Source: Neonectria sp. B-13 (Eukaryota > Ascomycota > Sordariomycetes > Hypocreales > Nectriaceae). From it: DNA of 49,886 nucleotides. The stretch spans positions 9,666 to 59,551 of the forward strand of contig NOKP01000062.1 of NCBI GenBank assembly GCA_002682825.1. The letters are read 5' to 3'. This document shows, piece after piece, positions 10,337 through 22,357 of this stretch. Made by a program: the position numbers and the translations under genes. Each line of letters begins with the position of its first letter. Positions within the stretch are counted from its first letter, which is position 1. The notes beneath the pieces are model-generated. The model was given only the letters and a program-made list of their open reading frames with translations. It did not search any database and had not been told where the DNA came from.

Positions 10337-13300
10337 GCTCTGACGCTGAAGGTGAAAGGATGTTTAGGGGTCCAATATTTGGAAGGTCTATTGCTTTGTA
10401 CTTAGAGCTGGGCTAGGTGCTGACCGGGTCATTAGTCTAATAATGAGCAAAGTGAATACATTAGAGTATCTATAGGGACAGAACCAATGAATGAGGGTAG
10501 GGTTGTTGAGAGCACTGATTTACTGAACGCGAGTTTCTCAACTATAAATAGCTTTGGGGATCTGCTTGCACCTTCCGCCGTAAAGTGGCCGAACACGGAC
10601 CTTGGTTTGCACCTGTTCCTTTTTTTAGGTCTATTCCCTTTTTTGGGACCGGAGGGGGCAGGGGAGCATTGAGACACTTTCAAAGCAGGCAACAGGGAGG
10701 CCCAAAAAAAGGCCCAACGACCCGGTAGACCTTCAAACCGATGTGTGTTGGTGGTTGTATTCATGTCGTCACCTAGAATAGCAATTAGATGTCCGAGAAA
10801 TGTGATTGCCACGTCTAGAAGGAAGGAGAACAAGCGATGTCCCACTTTTTCTGAAGCTGTCCCCTCCCTTGTGCACATGTTCCTAGTAGCCGCGGTCTCC
10901 AGCATGCAATACCTATAAGAGAAGTAGATGAGCATAATATGTCTTTGCTTCCAGAGAAACTCGTACTAGTTCGGAAGTTCTCCGTGGACTATTGAACTTA
11001 GAAACCGAAATGAAGCTCTGTGACTCTGGTGGTCAGCACCCCCCTTCGCTATTCATGGGCCTCTACAGCCGACCTGAGTGTTGTGTCAAGAAGATCCGAG
11101 TGGGGTTGAGTCGATTCAGCATCAGCTCAAAGTCAGGCAGAAATCCACTTCTCCCCATTGAGGCCGGAAATCTCCAGAATTGGTCATTGTTCTTGGAATC
11201 CGTGTTCAAGAGAATACAGCACCCGACAAGGGCAGTCGGCGCAAGGTCTGCCGGTCACGCTCAGTCCGTCAAGCCCATTGACAATTCGTGGAGAGCGGTT
11301 GATGATCGATCAGACTCAAGCTTGAGAAGTCTAACTTGCTCTGAAGCTCAGCTAGCGACCACTGAGAAGGATAGTGGAAGAGGGCTCTTTGGACCTTGAA
11401 ATAAGAGACTGGGGTTCACGAAGCCCAGGTGCGAAGTCCACGAAAGAAGGAAGCTACAATCTCAGAAGAAAGACACTTCGATAAGGCTGTGGCACGACCG
11501 GGTTCCGAATAACCAGCGCAAAACGCCGTGTACTATCCGGACTAGAGGATGCACCGATGTGGCAAGGCAATTCCGCTACCTATACCACGCATGTTGGGTT
11601 GATTAGGTTGGCGTGGGCATCATCGATGGGATAATGTTTATTGATATGGTTCTGAGCTGGTGGCGTTGCTCCTTGCAGCCCAATGAAGAGGTTCTGGCTG
11701 GCTCATCACAAATGCAATTCCGTTCTCTCGAAGCTTTTACGAGCTCGCCTAAGGTTCACGCAATCTATCCTTGGCGTAACGGTTCTCGGAAAAGAGATGG
11801 AATGGGCTTCGGGACTGAATCTGCACGGTTGCTAACAGTGATGATCAATTCCGAGAGCTTCAAACGCAAGATGCAGAACGGCTGCGGGGATGTGGCTGTT
11901 GGGTCGTGTTTTTGGGGGAAATTCGCAGATGTGCTTGCGAATTCATCTAGCGCATGGTCGCGGAGCGACCAAGGAGTTAAGAGGTGATATATTCATATCA
12001 GCTCAGCCAGAGATGCCAAATCGGACAGTGCGTTGCGATACTAGGGGAGCAGATCGAAGGTCTTGATACCACTCTAGAGTCGTTTCAACTCTGAATCCAG
12101 CAAAACCCGAGATCCTGCCTAGATCCATGAACCTGGTGTTTGTGTAAGTGTGGATGGCAGTCCTCCTGATTCTCCTGATTCTCCTGATTCTCCCGAAGCG
12201 CCTTTCGCTCGGAGTCCCCCAAATCAGATCTCAGGATTCACTCGAGCGGATACAAAGGTACCAGCAACAACCAACCAGAGACCAAAAAAAGAAAACGGGT
12301 TTGGTTGAGTGTCTCGTAACGAGTGTCTGGTGAAAATGGTGTCCCCGCCTGGACATGGTATGGATTTCCGAGATTGTTGACGACTTTGGGTTCGACTATG
12401 TGAAGCCCATTAAGCGGGGGCCACGATTCGTCTCGTGTCGGTATTTCGGCCACCTGTCCAACTCAGCAGGCGTTGTTGGTGGAGCCTGGAAGAGGAGGTT
12501 GTTGAGTGATTGAGCAACATCGAGGAAACGACTTGGGTCTCGGATGGGTGCTCCCTCGCTGCATGTTGGGGCTGTGCACTCAGTGTCATGAGCGAGTCTT
12601 GGCTATCTGGTAAAGAAGAGATACACATACCGGTACAAAGGGTGTCCGTGTCCATTCTACAGGATGCAGCCTTTAAAGCACCGCTCTCAAGAGACAACTC
12701 CTGCATCGTCACCTCGAGAGCATCAACAACCTCACCCTGTAGGTACAGCATCGGCTGCCTTAACCTCAAGGCAAAGATGAATGCTGGCTTGGTGGTTGTC
12801 TGTGTTTGAGGTAGCTACGGAGGTGCCGCAGAGGGACTGAGTCTTTTGTTAATGACGGGCCCGGAGCATCTGGAGGTGACGAAGACGGACCTTTGGGAAG
12901 CTGGTGATACAGATTGATTGTCGCGCTTGGTTGCGGTAGTTGGGGACTGGCGCACCAGGACTTGGTCATTCAAGTCGTCATTGCCACGGATATAAAGCAA
13001 ATGAACAACATGTGCCTCAATCGCTGCAAGGGTCGCATGCAAAGTCAGCTTCCTTGAACGACATTTGGTAAAGCTAGGCGCAGCGAGCCATGCGTCGAGG
13101 AGTTCACGCAGGGTACAGCTGCAGGGTACAGCTACAGGGCAGCCGTCTCCATCAAGTCCCAAAACCCTCGCGCCGCAGTATTACATGGCGGATCATAGTA
13201 TCGGCCGAGATCGTCCCGATCCCAGGTAGTGCTACGTCGTGTCGCGTCGCGTGGCTTCGTCCGGGGTCGTGGAACAGGGCAGATATCGAGGATGGAAGGC

Positions 13301-13546
13301 GATACGTACCACGGTTGTACTCGATCTGGCATGCTGTCTGTCGCTCGTCTGTTGTGTGTAGTGCCTTGCTGGTTATGTCGTGCGGCGTGAGGCTCATGGA
13401 AGGTGTCACAGTTGGGGTCGATGTCTATCGTCCGATCATCCAGTTCCTCGGTCTCTTGGTCGCTGTTGCGCTGGGACTGGTTGTCCCGGTCCCAGGAATT
13501 GCTGGAAAGTCTCCTCCGCTTTGGGTATTTTCTGGAGTGAGTCAAG
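10337..13546. other. long gene-poor stretch
   Basis: ORFs of up to 167 codons occur (for example 10432-10935 on the reverse strand and 10992-11399 on the forward strand). None has a recognisable domain, and codon use looks random. Two microrepeats are visible: ctcctgatt three times at 12163-12189, and gcagggtacagct twice at 13108-13133. Probably decayed sequence or very old transposon debris. Confidence 0.35.
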
Positions 13547-13885
13547 ATGACATGCGGCGCCGTCCGCAATCTCCTGAAGTACATACAAGGTAATGTGGAG
13601 GCCGCTAAGGTAGCCGCTGAGGTACGAGACGTGATCCGTGATATGCAAGAGGATATGACGGACCCTGGCTCGATGACAATCAGGTCTTATGCAGATTTCC
13701 TAGCCCGACGCCGCCGTTTAGGGGAGGCAGAAGGCCTCTACCGAAAGGCGTACAAATGGAGGATGGCGCGTTTTGGAGGCTCAGACAACGAGACGATCCA
13801 ATGTCTGTATTGCCTCGCCAGTTGCCGAGGCCCCACAAGCCATTGCTCCCCTGAGGTATCCCTGGAGGAGAAAGGCGCTTTGTAG
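13547..13885 (+). pseudogene. tetratricopeptide-repeat fragment
   Basis: About 112 codons contain one convincing kinesin-light-chain-type TPR unit: YADFLARRRRLGEAEGLYRKAY, then KWRMARFGGSDNETIQCLYCLA, where LGE-A-E-LYR-A matches the helix A/B pattern. Such TPRs normally come in long arrays at the C-terminus of fungal NB-ARC/NACHT proteins. Only one to one and a half units are left, and the flanks are not TPR-like. It is probably a remnant, with little chance of being a complete gene. Confidence 0.5.
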
Positions 13886-14837
13886 ACAGTAATTAAATGG
13901 CTGCAGCTGCAGGCGCTGCACAGCCACCAACATTGCCTGTAGCTGAACTGCAAGCTGTCTCAGCGAAGGTCACGGGCTCTGCCGATTACGTCGATGCTCT
14001 CGGTTAGACGCTCTCGCTCGCCTTCTCGCATAATAACTGCTTAACATCGAATCAATTGATGAATTGATCAAGATCCGATGTGATATGTATAACTGGTCAC
14101 TGCCTTGCGACACTTGATCTTGATCCCTTGACTATCCTTTCTTTTAACCTGGTCAGATCATTTCCTGGTGCCCACGGATCGCCTTGAACATTGCTTGTCT
14201 TGATGCAATTCAACGCGCCGTGGCGCAGTCATAGGCGGGGTCTCAGCTGAAAAGGCAAAGAGAGTATTCAGCTCGGACTTGGCACCGCTTTTGGAGCCTC
14301 GAGGTGGCCAATTACACCTCATGTCACGATGGGCTGCGGCCCGCTACGGCATAGTGAAGTGTGACAGCCTTGCAGAACTCCACTCCTTCACTCCTCCTGC
14401 ATGGAGTATACAAGGATGATATTTTGTCTTTTCACAGGGGCAGGGTATAACCTGCCAATAGGATATGACTATTGGCGCCCTTTCTTTCATCAAACCAAGG
14501 TCTTCTGCGGCCCAGCAAGCATCTGCACATTTGACTTTACCACGACCGCCCTAATGCGCCGGGCTGGCCAGCCGCCGCATGTTGTCCAGAAATTGTCTGA
14601 TAACAGGGCAGTAGAGCCAAGGCACCTGGCGCCAAAGTGCGTCGAATTATATCTTCTCTAGGTACGCCCCACGCCGGCTATTAAAGTCGCGGTTGCCCCC
14701 TGACATCTCCATTATTATCCGGCGTAGTATCTCGCCCTCGATACAGATTACTCCATAACTTCTCTAAACCTTGAAAACTTATAAAAAAAAAACTCCGCGT
14801 AAACTGAGCTCCGCCAGTCTTTCAACAGCCGAAAAAG
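13886..14837. other. intergenic; putative promoter of the GRF gene
   Basis: No gene is supported. An A-rich TATA-like cttataaaaaaaa lies about 60 bp before the ATG at 14838. Confidence 0.35.
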
Positions 14838-15538
14838 ATGAGCCAAAGATTCCCGCTTCCCCGAGCTCCCAACTGCCCATCCTGCAATCAGGTCTCGAAT
14901 CGACGTGTGACCAACGCTACCAACCGCAATGGGAACGCCGGTCGCCCTTTCTACTTCTGCGACCGCTCCCACAGGTACAATTTCATAACTTGGGACGATG
15001 CTCGTGGTATAATCGCTGGCAACCCTCAGTGCTGGTGCGGTCATCTCAGTCGCCGAGATCGAGCGAATGGCCCTAATTTGACGGAATGGTACGCCTGTGC
15101 ATCTAGGGAGTGTGGGTTTAGACAGGAAATGGAAGAAAACGACCCTGTGGAGCTTGAAGACACTCGGCCGCCCGAGACGGCCCGGGCCTATGATGTCTCT
15201 CCCGTCTCTGACTTCCCGGCTTCCGTTAGGTGCGTGGTATTGTCTTACTCCATTAGAAATTTTCATGGATTAACAAACACAGTCGATTTTCCAGCCGGTC
15301 CGATTTGAGAGCAGTATCACAACCGACACCCATTGTCCATCATGGTGGTCCAGATATTCACTCACTTGACGAGCGCATGAGAGCCATGAGCGTCACTCCA
15401 ATCACTCATACAGGATTGCAAGGATCGCCTACTTTAACCTATATGGTGCCTACACAGGTTCAGAGATCCAACGTTGACTGTCCACTGCATGGTGGTCGTC
15501 GCAAATGGTTTTTTGGTCGCGTTCGTTGTCGCTGTTAG
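14838..15538 (+). CDS. GRF-type zinc-finger protein
   Basis: Exons 14838-15229 and 15295-15538, joined across a 65-bp intron (gtgcgt donor, ggattaac branch, ccag acceptor), give 211 residues. Residues 13-65 form a GRF zinc finger: CPSC, the diagnostic GRPFYFC and FITWDDA. A second, diverged unit follows: CWCGHLSRR, GPNLTEWYACASRECGFRQ. The last residues (CPLHGG ... RCRC) add a Cys/His cluster. GRF fingers bind single-stranded DNA or RNA in NEIL3, APE2 and TOP3A; here there is no enzyme domain, so the role is unknown. Small stand-alone GRF proteins are common in ascomycetes. No lesion is visible and the gene appears intact. Confidence 0.78.
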
Positions 15539-17454
15539 AGGCTGCGAGATGGATGGATCGATGTCGTCGTTCGAAGACAAAAGGTTGCGTTGCCTTAACC
15601 TGCAAATTTTACAACCTTGATGAGCGGCGGCGCAGTCATATGAGTATGATGGTTACCTATTTAGTTACAAACCTTTCTCTCCGAGACTCTCAAATGTGGA
15701 ATAATATGGATACTTCGTATCCAGCTTGTCAGTTCTACGTAACATTGAGAGAGAAAATCGCATCCCATGGATCTTCAAGTTCATGATTCAGTTTATAACA
15801 TTGATATGATAAATGCCCTTTCTAGACCCGGGAGCCAAGAAATTCACATCATGGATTATCCCCACTCCCAGGTGGAACCAGATGGAAAAATAGAGACAAA
15901 GGCCAAAAAGAAACCTACAACAGCGAGGATTCCCCGGTCGTCACCGACCCGAGTACTAATTCGCCGCTTCTAAGTCTTCTCTATGGGTGTGAGAGCCTCC
16001 AAATGCTGAGTTCCGTACCTCCGATTTTGGAGTGGTGTGCGTCAGTTTTCAGAGGTCAGCAAACCGGATGTCGCTACACTGAGGCGCGCTCTGAGCTCCG
16101 TTACATCAGCTGACTTGGCGTAAAACGGTGAGCAGCCCACCGTTTCTTGTCCACTAGAAGCACACCCTCCCACACAGATGCACGACCGACCTTGAGGAAC
16201 GAAGCTGGCTACGGCCTCTTTCGGTTTCCTTCATCGCCTTTAATCATGTATTCCAAGTTCGAATCTTGAGTGTTGTAAAATGGTTTGCAGTAGCGTCGTG
16301 CGAGGAGGCGCGTGCTTCGTCAATCAGCACGTGACCGGCTATAATCGGTCTAGCGGCCGGAATTGATACGTGTTACGGCACCGTGAAATTGATGATGATT
16401 TAAGGGTCAAATAGATGATATCAATTGATGATCGTTACAGCCGTAATTTTAGGGCTGTTGTTCTGAGTCTGGAAAAATTTCTCCACCAGCCTGCGACATG
16501 GTCATCCATACTGCCATCGACCTCCTCGATGCCGCATAGTGGACAAGTCCTGAACATCTCCAGGGCATGGACATAAGTTGGTGTGAGCAGACTAAGGAAT
16601 AGTAAGGACAGGAAAACCTCCGGGCTGTGGGTGCATAAAGTTGATTGATGTACAGGTACATGAACTGCCCTCTCAAGGATAGTAATGCTCAAGTCGTTTC
16701 GGGCGAAGTCTCCCGCCCTACCCGCTACCCAGCCCACCTTCATCTTGATCAGCGATGATGACAGCCAGACTTACGTAGTGGTGGACTCCTTCATGTCGTC
16801 CTTGGTGAAGGGTCGTTGAAGACCAGGGATGGGCACTGCAGTAATAACATCGCCGGTAACTATTGTGGGCGGTTGTTTGCTCTGGTAGGAGTAGGGTTAA
16901 GACGAGGCTGGAGATTCGTGGCTTGCTGTATCTTGTGTCTAGGAGCGAGAAGACGGGTTCTCAAGGACGACGAAAAGATTGCTAGTCGGAAAGGGGGGCA
17001 GTCTGAGCTTTTCACAAGAAGATCAAGAAGAAACTAGTACGAGGGCCGCGGCCGGGAGTACGATCGTAATCGCGAGCGCAACTGCACCAGCGACCGACGT
17101 GACCACCCCGGCGAAAAGAAGAAGTCACTGTAACTTCTTTGAGATCCTATTCGTTGTCTAGAATCATATATATTGTGGTTTAGAAGTCGCAACTGAATCA
17201 AAATATCCAGCCTAAATGCTACGACTGCTACACAACAGGCCAACGTGTTGGCCCACACACATCATATCCATTATCACCTTATCATCAACTTCAAGTCTCC
17301 TTCCATCAATGTTGTCCATTCCTTCGAACACGTCTGCTTCGTCGTTCCATCGCACAACCAGTGGGAGCCAATAGCATTCGCTCGAACCTCGATGGCAAGG
17401 TCAGAGGAGTGAGAGAGTAAGAACTCTCCGTTGGCCTCCTCTCTAGGACGCGCG
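15539..17454. other. gene-poor stretch
   Basis: Short ORFs only (the longest about 100 codons), none with recognisable domains. A gttcgaatc string at about 16258 looks like a tRNA B box, but no A box or cloverleaf was found around it. Confidence 0.35.
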
Positions 17455-18024
17455 CTAGACCTTCCTATCCAACAGCCTCCATGCAATAGCGGATTGCGAC
17501 GAGCTCAACCGCAACGCCTTAGTCGCTATCGACAGCGTCAACCGTAGCATCAGCGGCATGAATACCGTCATCCCTCTTAGAGTTGCGCACTTCATCGACT
17601 GTAGTGGTGGCAGCCCTGTATCGCCGCCGTCGGGTTCTTCGTGCACGTTCAGATCAAGAGCGTCTTCGTCAGGGGTATCGTCGCGGACTGCAGTATCGGC
17701 AGCGTCATATCCGCCCCTGGTCTTGCAGTCGCTCGCGTCACCAACGGCAGAGGCGTCATCGCCCGTACCGACATCGTTGTCAGCGTTTGCATCATCATCG
17801 TTGGTAGGACCGCTTCTGCTGTCGCCATCTTCGGCCGCGTCATCGCTGACTTCATCGTCGTGGGCATCACCATCTCTAGCATCGCCGCCGTTGGCATAGC
17901 CCTCGCTGGTGTCGTCTTTGGCCTCGTCACCACTAGTCTCATCCACATTGGCGCCTACAGTAACACCACAATCGTATTCGGTGCCCTTATTGCTGAAATC
18001 ATCGCTGCCCTCCTCTCCCTTCAC
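17455..18024 (-). CDS. acidic low-complexity ORF (hypothetical)
   Basis: The first 130 or so codons are dominated by Asp, Ala, Gly and Ser (runs such as GDARDGDAHDDEVSDDAAEDGD). The last 50 turn basic and hydrophobic. It follows the AAA relic on the same strand, so it may once have been a downstream exon of it. The complementary strand is also open for 164 codons (17641-18135) with a Val/Ile-rich, membrane-like reading. That is the expected mirror image of GAC/GAT codons (GTC/ATC), so at most one of the two is real. No known family; expression is unproven. Confidence 0.3.
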   Translation of the reverse strand: MKGEEGSDDFSNKGTEYDCGVTVGANVDETSGDEAKDDTSEGYANGGDARDGDAHDDEVSDDAAEDGDSRSGPTNDDDANADNDVGTGDDASAVGDASDCKTRGGYDAADTAVRDDTPDEDALDLNVHEEPDGGDTGLPPLQSMKCATLRGMTVFMPLMLRLTLSIATKALRLSSSQSAIAWRLLDRKV

Positions 18025-18282
18025 ACATTACTAGGTCCGCGTGCTGACCTAGCGTACGCAATCGAAGGTACAACGGTCTTCCGCGCATTCAGGCCGAAAT
18101 GCATGTCGAAATGGATCATGTCAAAGAACTGGTGAATGATTGAGCAGGTCTGGGAGGGCGTGAGTGTCTGTGATATTCCTTTCAACTATTCAAATGACCA
18201 TTGAATGTTCTCTTAACTGGCCCGGCCCAAGGACTTCTAGCATGGCATCATTGACATCAAATTCACTGCCACCACAACCTCT

Positions 18283-18832
18283 CTATCCGCTGCCATCTCC
18301 GCGCCCACTCGCTCCCATAGCCAACCAATTTTCAAGACCATTGACCGCGGTACCGAACTCCTGGTTGTCTAAATACTGATGTAGCCCAGCAGGTGTTCTC
18401 CTAGAGTATTTCTCGTGCGCTAGTTTATTTTCTGGAGCAGTGTTCTTTTTGGCATATTCATCGGGAAACCGGGTTTGAATGATCCCCAACACAGTCTGCC
18501 GCGTGATTTCGTCAGGAAAGAATACCGCCTTGTCGACTCGGCCCGCTCGTATTACCGCGGCATCCAGTGCTTTTATATCGTTCAGGGTCAAAATGATAAT
18601 CACTCCCTCGACCCCGATATCACCGCTGATAGCGCGGCTTTAAGAGACGTAAGCTCTTCAAGGACAACGATTGATCGCTTGCGTATATGGTTGATCAGCT
18701 CACAAAAGTCTGAATCGCTGGTCGCCGCACTTATCCGGTAAAGTGATACGTCTGTCTCTGAAGCAAGGACATCGCAAATTGCAGATTTCCCAGTGCCCAT
18801 TGCACCATGTAGGATAATTCAGGCTACAGAAC
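18283..18832 (-). pseudogene. BCS1-like AAA+ ATPase relic with a frameshift
   Basis: Reading right to left, Walker A is HGAMGTGKS (near 18800). It is followed by SLYRISAATSD, a Walker B-like SIVVLEEL, and, after a one-base frameshift near 18615, VIIILTLND (sensor 1) and LDAAVIRAGRVDKAVFF. The last matches the BCS1-family LDPALIRPGRVD signature. The C-terminus contains RRTPAGLHQYL. The frameshift lies in a G run (tcggggtcg, one G fewer than the frame needs), so a homopolymer assembly error is possible. A TGA just before the Walker A region (V-A-stop-I-I-L-H-G) also breaks the frame. The N-terminal BCS1 domain was not found. BCS1-like AAA proteins act as chaperones, but this copy is probably dead. 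Confidence 0.68.
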
Positions 18833-19490
18833 TACTGCCCTGCATCTCTGCAGGCGTTTGGAGGAAAAATACAACATGGGGGCGTTCAATGAGGAAGCAG
18901 GATGCGCACCCGAAACACTCTTCTTCCGCATTGGCGCCAGGTCGACGACTCTGCTCCTTGGTACCTAATCCATACCTAGTCGCCCACTCGACCGACTAAG
19001 AGAGCCTCATACAGGGCACTCAAGCACCCATCATCTCTAATGAAGCCCATTTGTGCAGGGTAACCACCTGGCTGAGAGCAGGGGTAAGTCAAGAGTGTGC
19101 GAAGAAACGCGGTCATCAAGTTCTTTGTTTCAGCCATGGCAAAAGCTGAGCTTGAGAAAAGCAATTATAAACTGTAGAAGATGCTCACAGGCAGAGCTTG
19201 TTGAGCTAAACAAGGATGTCGTCGAAAAGCATATTCGAGGCCCGCGGTCCTGGAGACGTGGCAAGTCAAGCGCACACCCAACAATAGGTAGGTTGAAGAT
19301 TATTATTAAGCCGTACACTATGTATTAATTCGTCTCGTAGCAAACAAAGGCCGTCAATAGAAATCGCGCCCCGGCGATATTCCATCGCGAAGGAAGCCAG
19401 TGCAGCATCGACCGTGGCAGGAAGAAGAGACCCAGTCAGGTCCAGGGAGTACGCGGTCTAGCCCTGTTATTGCATCAAGGAATAAGGATC
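18833..19490. other. no supported gene
   Basis: This may contain decayed 5' sequence of the AAA relic (an open stretch with ERPHVVFFLQTPAEMQ on the reverse strand), but nothing is complete. Confidence 0.3.
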
Positions 19491-19494
19491 AGAT

Positions 19495-19800
19495 GTAGAA
19501 AGAAGCTCTTGATTTCTATGTAATGAGGGCCTCACGGATCGGTCTTATAGACCTAGCCGCAGTCAGAGGCCGGCCCGGGACCAAGAGGTCCTGTTAGGGC
19601 AACATGAGGTTCATCAGGTCATTGAGGGGTCCGATGGGCTGTTAGGGTCTTGTCCCGGCGGTCTGACGGACCCGGGGCCCGGGGCCGGTGGTCTGACGGT
19701 CCCGATCAGGCCTGCCTATCCGGAGCTTGTCAGGGTCCCCGGCGGCAGCCCGAACTCCGACTCTGGGGCCGGAATACCGGTCTCAAGGTTATCCTATGAT
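19495..19800 (+). mobile_element. LINE 3' UTR remnant, GC-rich
   Basis: aagctcttgatttctat at 19503-19519 matches 9067-9083 in the LINE 3' UTR, and the next ten bases match with few changes. The following 250 bp is GC-rich with internal similarity (ggcggtctgacgg and ggtggtctgacgg). No coding part remains. Confidence 0.5.
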
Positions 19801-21052
19801 TTGACAATTTCAATTGGCAGATCCTATTGTCGCTGGAGGCTGTTTCCCCCTACCCCGGGCCTGGTTGCTGTCGTTAAAAGCAATCCTCTTGCACTGGGTG
19901 AGGTGCGTTATAACTCAATGGCACACCCTGTCCGGATCAATTGTTTTCTGATGCTCAGGTGAGTGAAATATGTATCTACACTGAGCTGACTCAGGAGATC
20001 ATCATGTGGTGCTTTGACATTTCATGGGAGCCCTACGGGCCTAGGAAGAAGGTCAATGAGCTATGCGCATCTTTTGTTGGCACCTATCCAGATTTGCGGA
20101 ATCGAGCTCTGTTTCGGGTGGGCCAACTCATTCTAAGGTTGTGATCTGAGGAACATCGTGATGGATGTCGTGGAGCGACCTAGGTACCACCTAGCCGCAT
20201 GCGTCTCCACCTTTCGGCTGAAGTGGCTGTGATTACACGTAAACAAATACCATTGGAACATTGTGAAAATGACTAGGGCGATGCGTTGTGTCACCGGGGA
20301 TGCAACGCTTAACGGTAGTATTTGCCCGTTGAGTATCGCCAAGAATACTCAATCGTAACTCTGAACTGACAGGGCAGAGTCGAATGTGACGCAGAAATAG
20401 CGCAAATTCTCAGCCATGGCGACGACACGAAGGGGAACGATACTTCTACACCTAACCTCAGTGAGGGAGGGAACCGTTGCTTTTGTTACGTGGCGGTATC
20501 TAGCATTCTTGGCACACAAATACTTTGGCAGCCTTATCTGTACGTGTCCACACGCGAGGAACCCGTCTCTTCATTGATCCCTCGGCTGATATCTGTACAT
20601 ATACAAATAGGCCGGGTTCAAGGTCCCACATCCTCATGGTTTGTACTGCTTTGGGTTTAAGACAACTGGCGATGAATCCCCGAGGTTAGGGTAACCGTTC
20701 TTTTAGGAGAGACCACCAACTCCAAGGTATTGACTGTGGCTGTAGCTTGTTTCTTATCACCGTCCGCTGGTATTGATAGCCAGTCTGTCACCAATCATGT
20801 CTGCTGCTGCCACCGCTATTGAAAGCCAGAAGCCCAGTGGCGCTCTTAGCCTCTAGACCAACCTATCACACAGTTCACAACATTTCAGCTTTTCAATAGT
20901 ATGGCCATGAGACCGCTCTAGATCAATGAACCCAGCCACGTCTATCGCAGACATGGTCGCATATTTATCATAATAAAACACCCAGGAAAGACTGTCTCCT
21001 TTCGTGCCTCTTCCAACTCTACCAGTCTGTATTTTCCTTCATCCAAGCGAAC
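19801..21052. other. intergenic
   Basis: I see no gene. The last 100 bp is the presumed promoter of the surface protein at 21053. Confidence 0.35.
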
Positions 21053-22130
21053 ATGACGGCGGAAAGGACTTACAGCACCATCTTCATAAGCGACCCTGGC
21101 GGCGGGTACTATATTGCACCGCTGACAACAGTCTGGTCCGCTCCAGATGGTTGCCCCTCGATTGTGACATTTTCTTTCGAGGACGACAAGTCATCCTGCT
21201 ACCCGCCCGACTATGAGTCTGTCTGGTTTAAATACGGCTTCTACTCGCCTGGCATCTGCCCGTCTGGATATACGTCGGGATGCGAGCCGGGTACGAACCA
21301 GGGAGATTCTATTCGACCGACTGAGACTGCAGCGATATGTGTTCCTAGGTAGGCGACATCCTTCTTCCCCTCCCACGCCAATGTCAAGTCCTAATCAGTA
21401 ACACACAAGTTCGTACATATGCTCCCGTTTTATGCTCCACACCTACTCTCTCTCCGGCTCTATCACTATATCCGTTCCCGCATTCCAAATCCGATGGGCC
21501 GAGTCTGATCTCTCCGCGCTCGAAACACCGCCCCTGATATCTGCCGATGAGTCTTCAGCGGCGTTACATTCCATAATTACTACTACCGCCCCAACTTCAA
21601 TGGCCAGTGAACCCTCGTCTACCTCCTCGTCTACATCCTCGAGCCTTCCCGCCGGCGCAGTAGCGGGTATAGCTGTTGGATCTGCGACCTTTGTCGCTAT
21701 TATCGCAATATTGCTATTTTTCATTCTTCGGAGGCGAGCTGTGAACTCTTCTCTGAAGAGTCAAGGCCCGTCCACACAGGATCAGCCTTATGTCGGGATG
21801 GTGGAGCTAGAAACAGCAGTGCATCCTGTTAGTATTGTGCCAGCGCCAAAGCAACTCTATAGTAGTGGTACAATCCCAGAGTTAGATATACATGAAAAAG
21901 GTTCCCCGCCGGCTGTCCTTATGGTTAATGGGGTTGCTTATACGCTAGCAAATGCGCATGGTAGTGTAATGCCACTGGAGCTATCTTCTGATAGTAGGAC
22001 ATTAGAGTATGGAGCGCATGCTCCTCTGGATATGGGGGCTAGGCATGAGCTTGGTGTGCAGGAGCGGCCGATTGTTGAAATGGATGGATTGTCACCCCAG
22101 AGTGGCTATTCTAGATATGAACCGTCTTAA
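21053..22130 (+). CDS. single-pass surface protein with Cys-rich ectodomain
   Basis: Exons 21053-21348 and 21410-22130 (intron 61 bp, gtaggc..acaag, branch cctaatc) give 338 residues. The N-terminal half contains PGICPSGYTSGCEPG and ETAAICVPR, then SLSGSITISVPAFQIRWAES. This organisation is typical of a large fungal family with an extracellular Cys-rich head, a Ser/Thr-rich stalk (SSTSSSTSSS), one transmembrane helix (AGIAVGSATFVAIIAILLFF) and a cytosolic tail after RRRA. No N-terminal signal peptide is evident, which is common in this family, so the helix may act as the signal anchor. Function is unknown; a wall or surface sensing role is inferred from topology only. The reading frame is intact. 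Confidence 0.8.
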
Positions 22131-22357
22131 ATGTACTAAATTTAATACAAGACGTTAGAACGAGTCCAAAGCAACGGGCTGGCACACAAAGGCGGAAAGA
22201 GGCAGTCGGCAGGGAAGACTCCTAGAGACTCAGATCAGAGGACCGGCGACTTTCAGACTGACTCCAAAACCGACCAAGAAGGGCGCAGCAACCAACAAGG
22301 GCAGCGCCATCTTAATCCAACTCCGGACAGGAAAGATCGGACCTAGGGACACTCTCT

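Noticed and set aside
10432..10935. 167-codon reverse ORF
   Set aside because: No domain, no codon bias, low-complexity Lys/Arg/Pro stretch; no splice or promoter support.
15505..15973. ORFs after the GRF gene
   Set aside because: Overlap the GRF 3' end or lack any recognisable feature.
16250..16275. tRNA-like B box gttcgaatc
   Set aside because: No A box at the right distance and no foldable acceptor or anticodon arms upstream.
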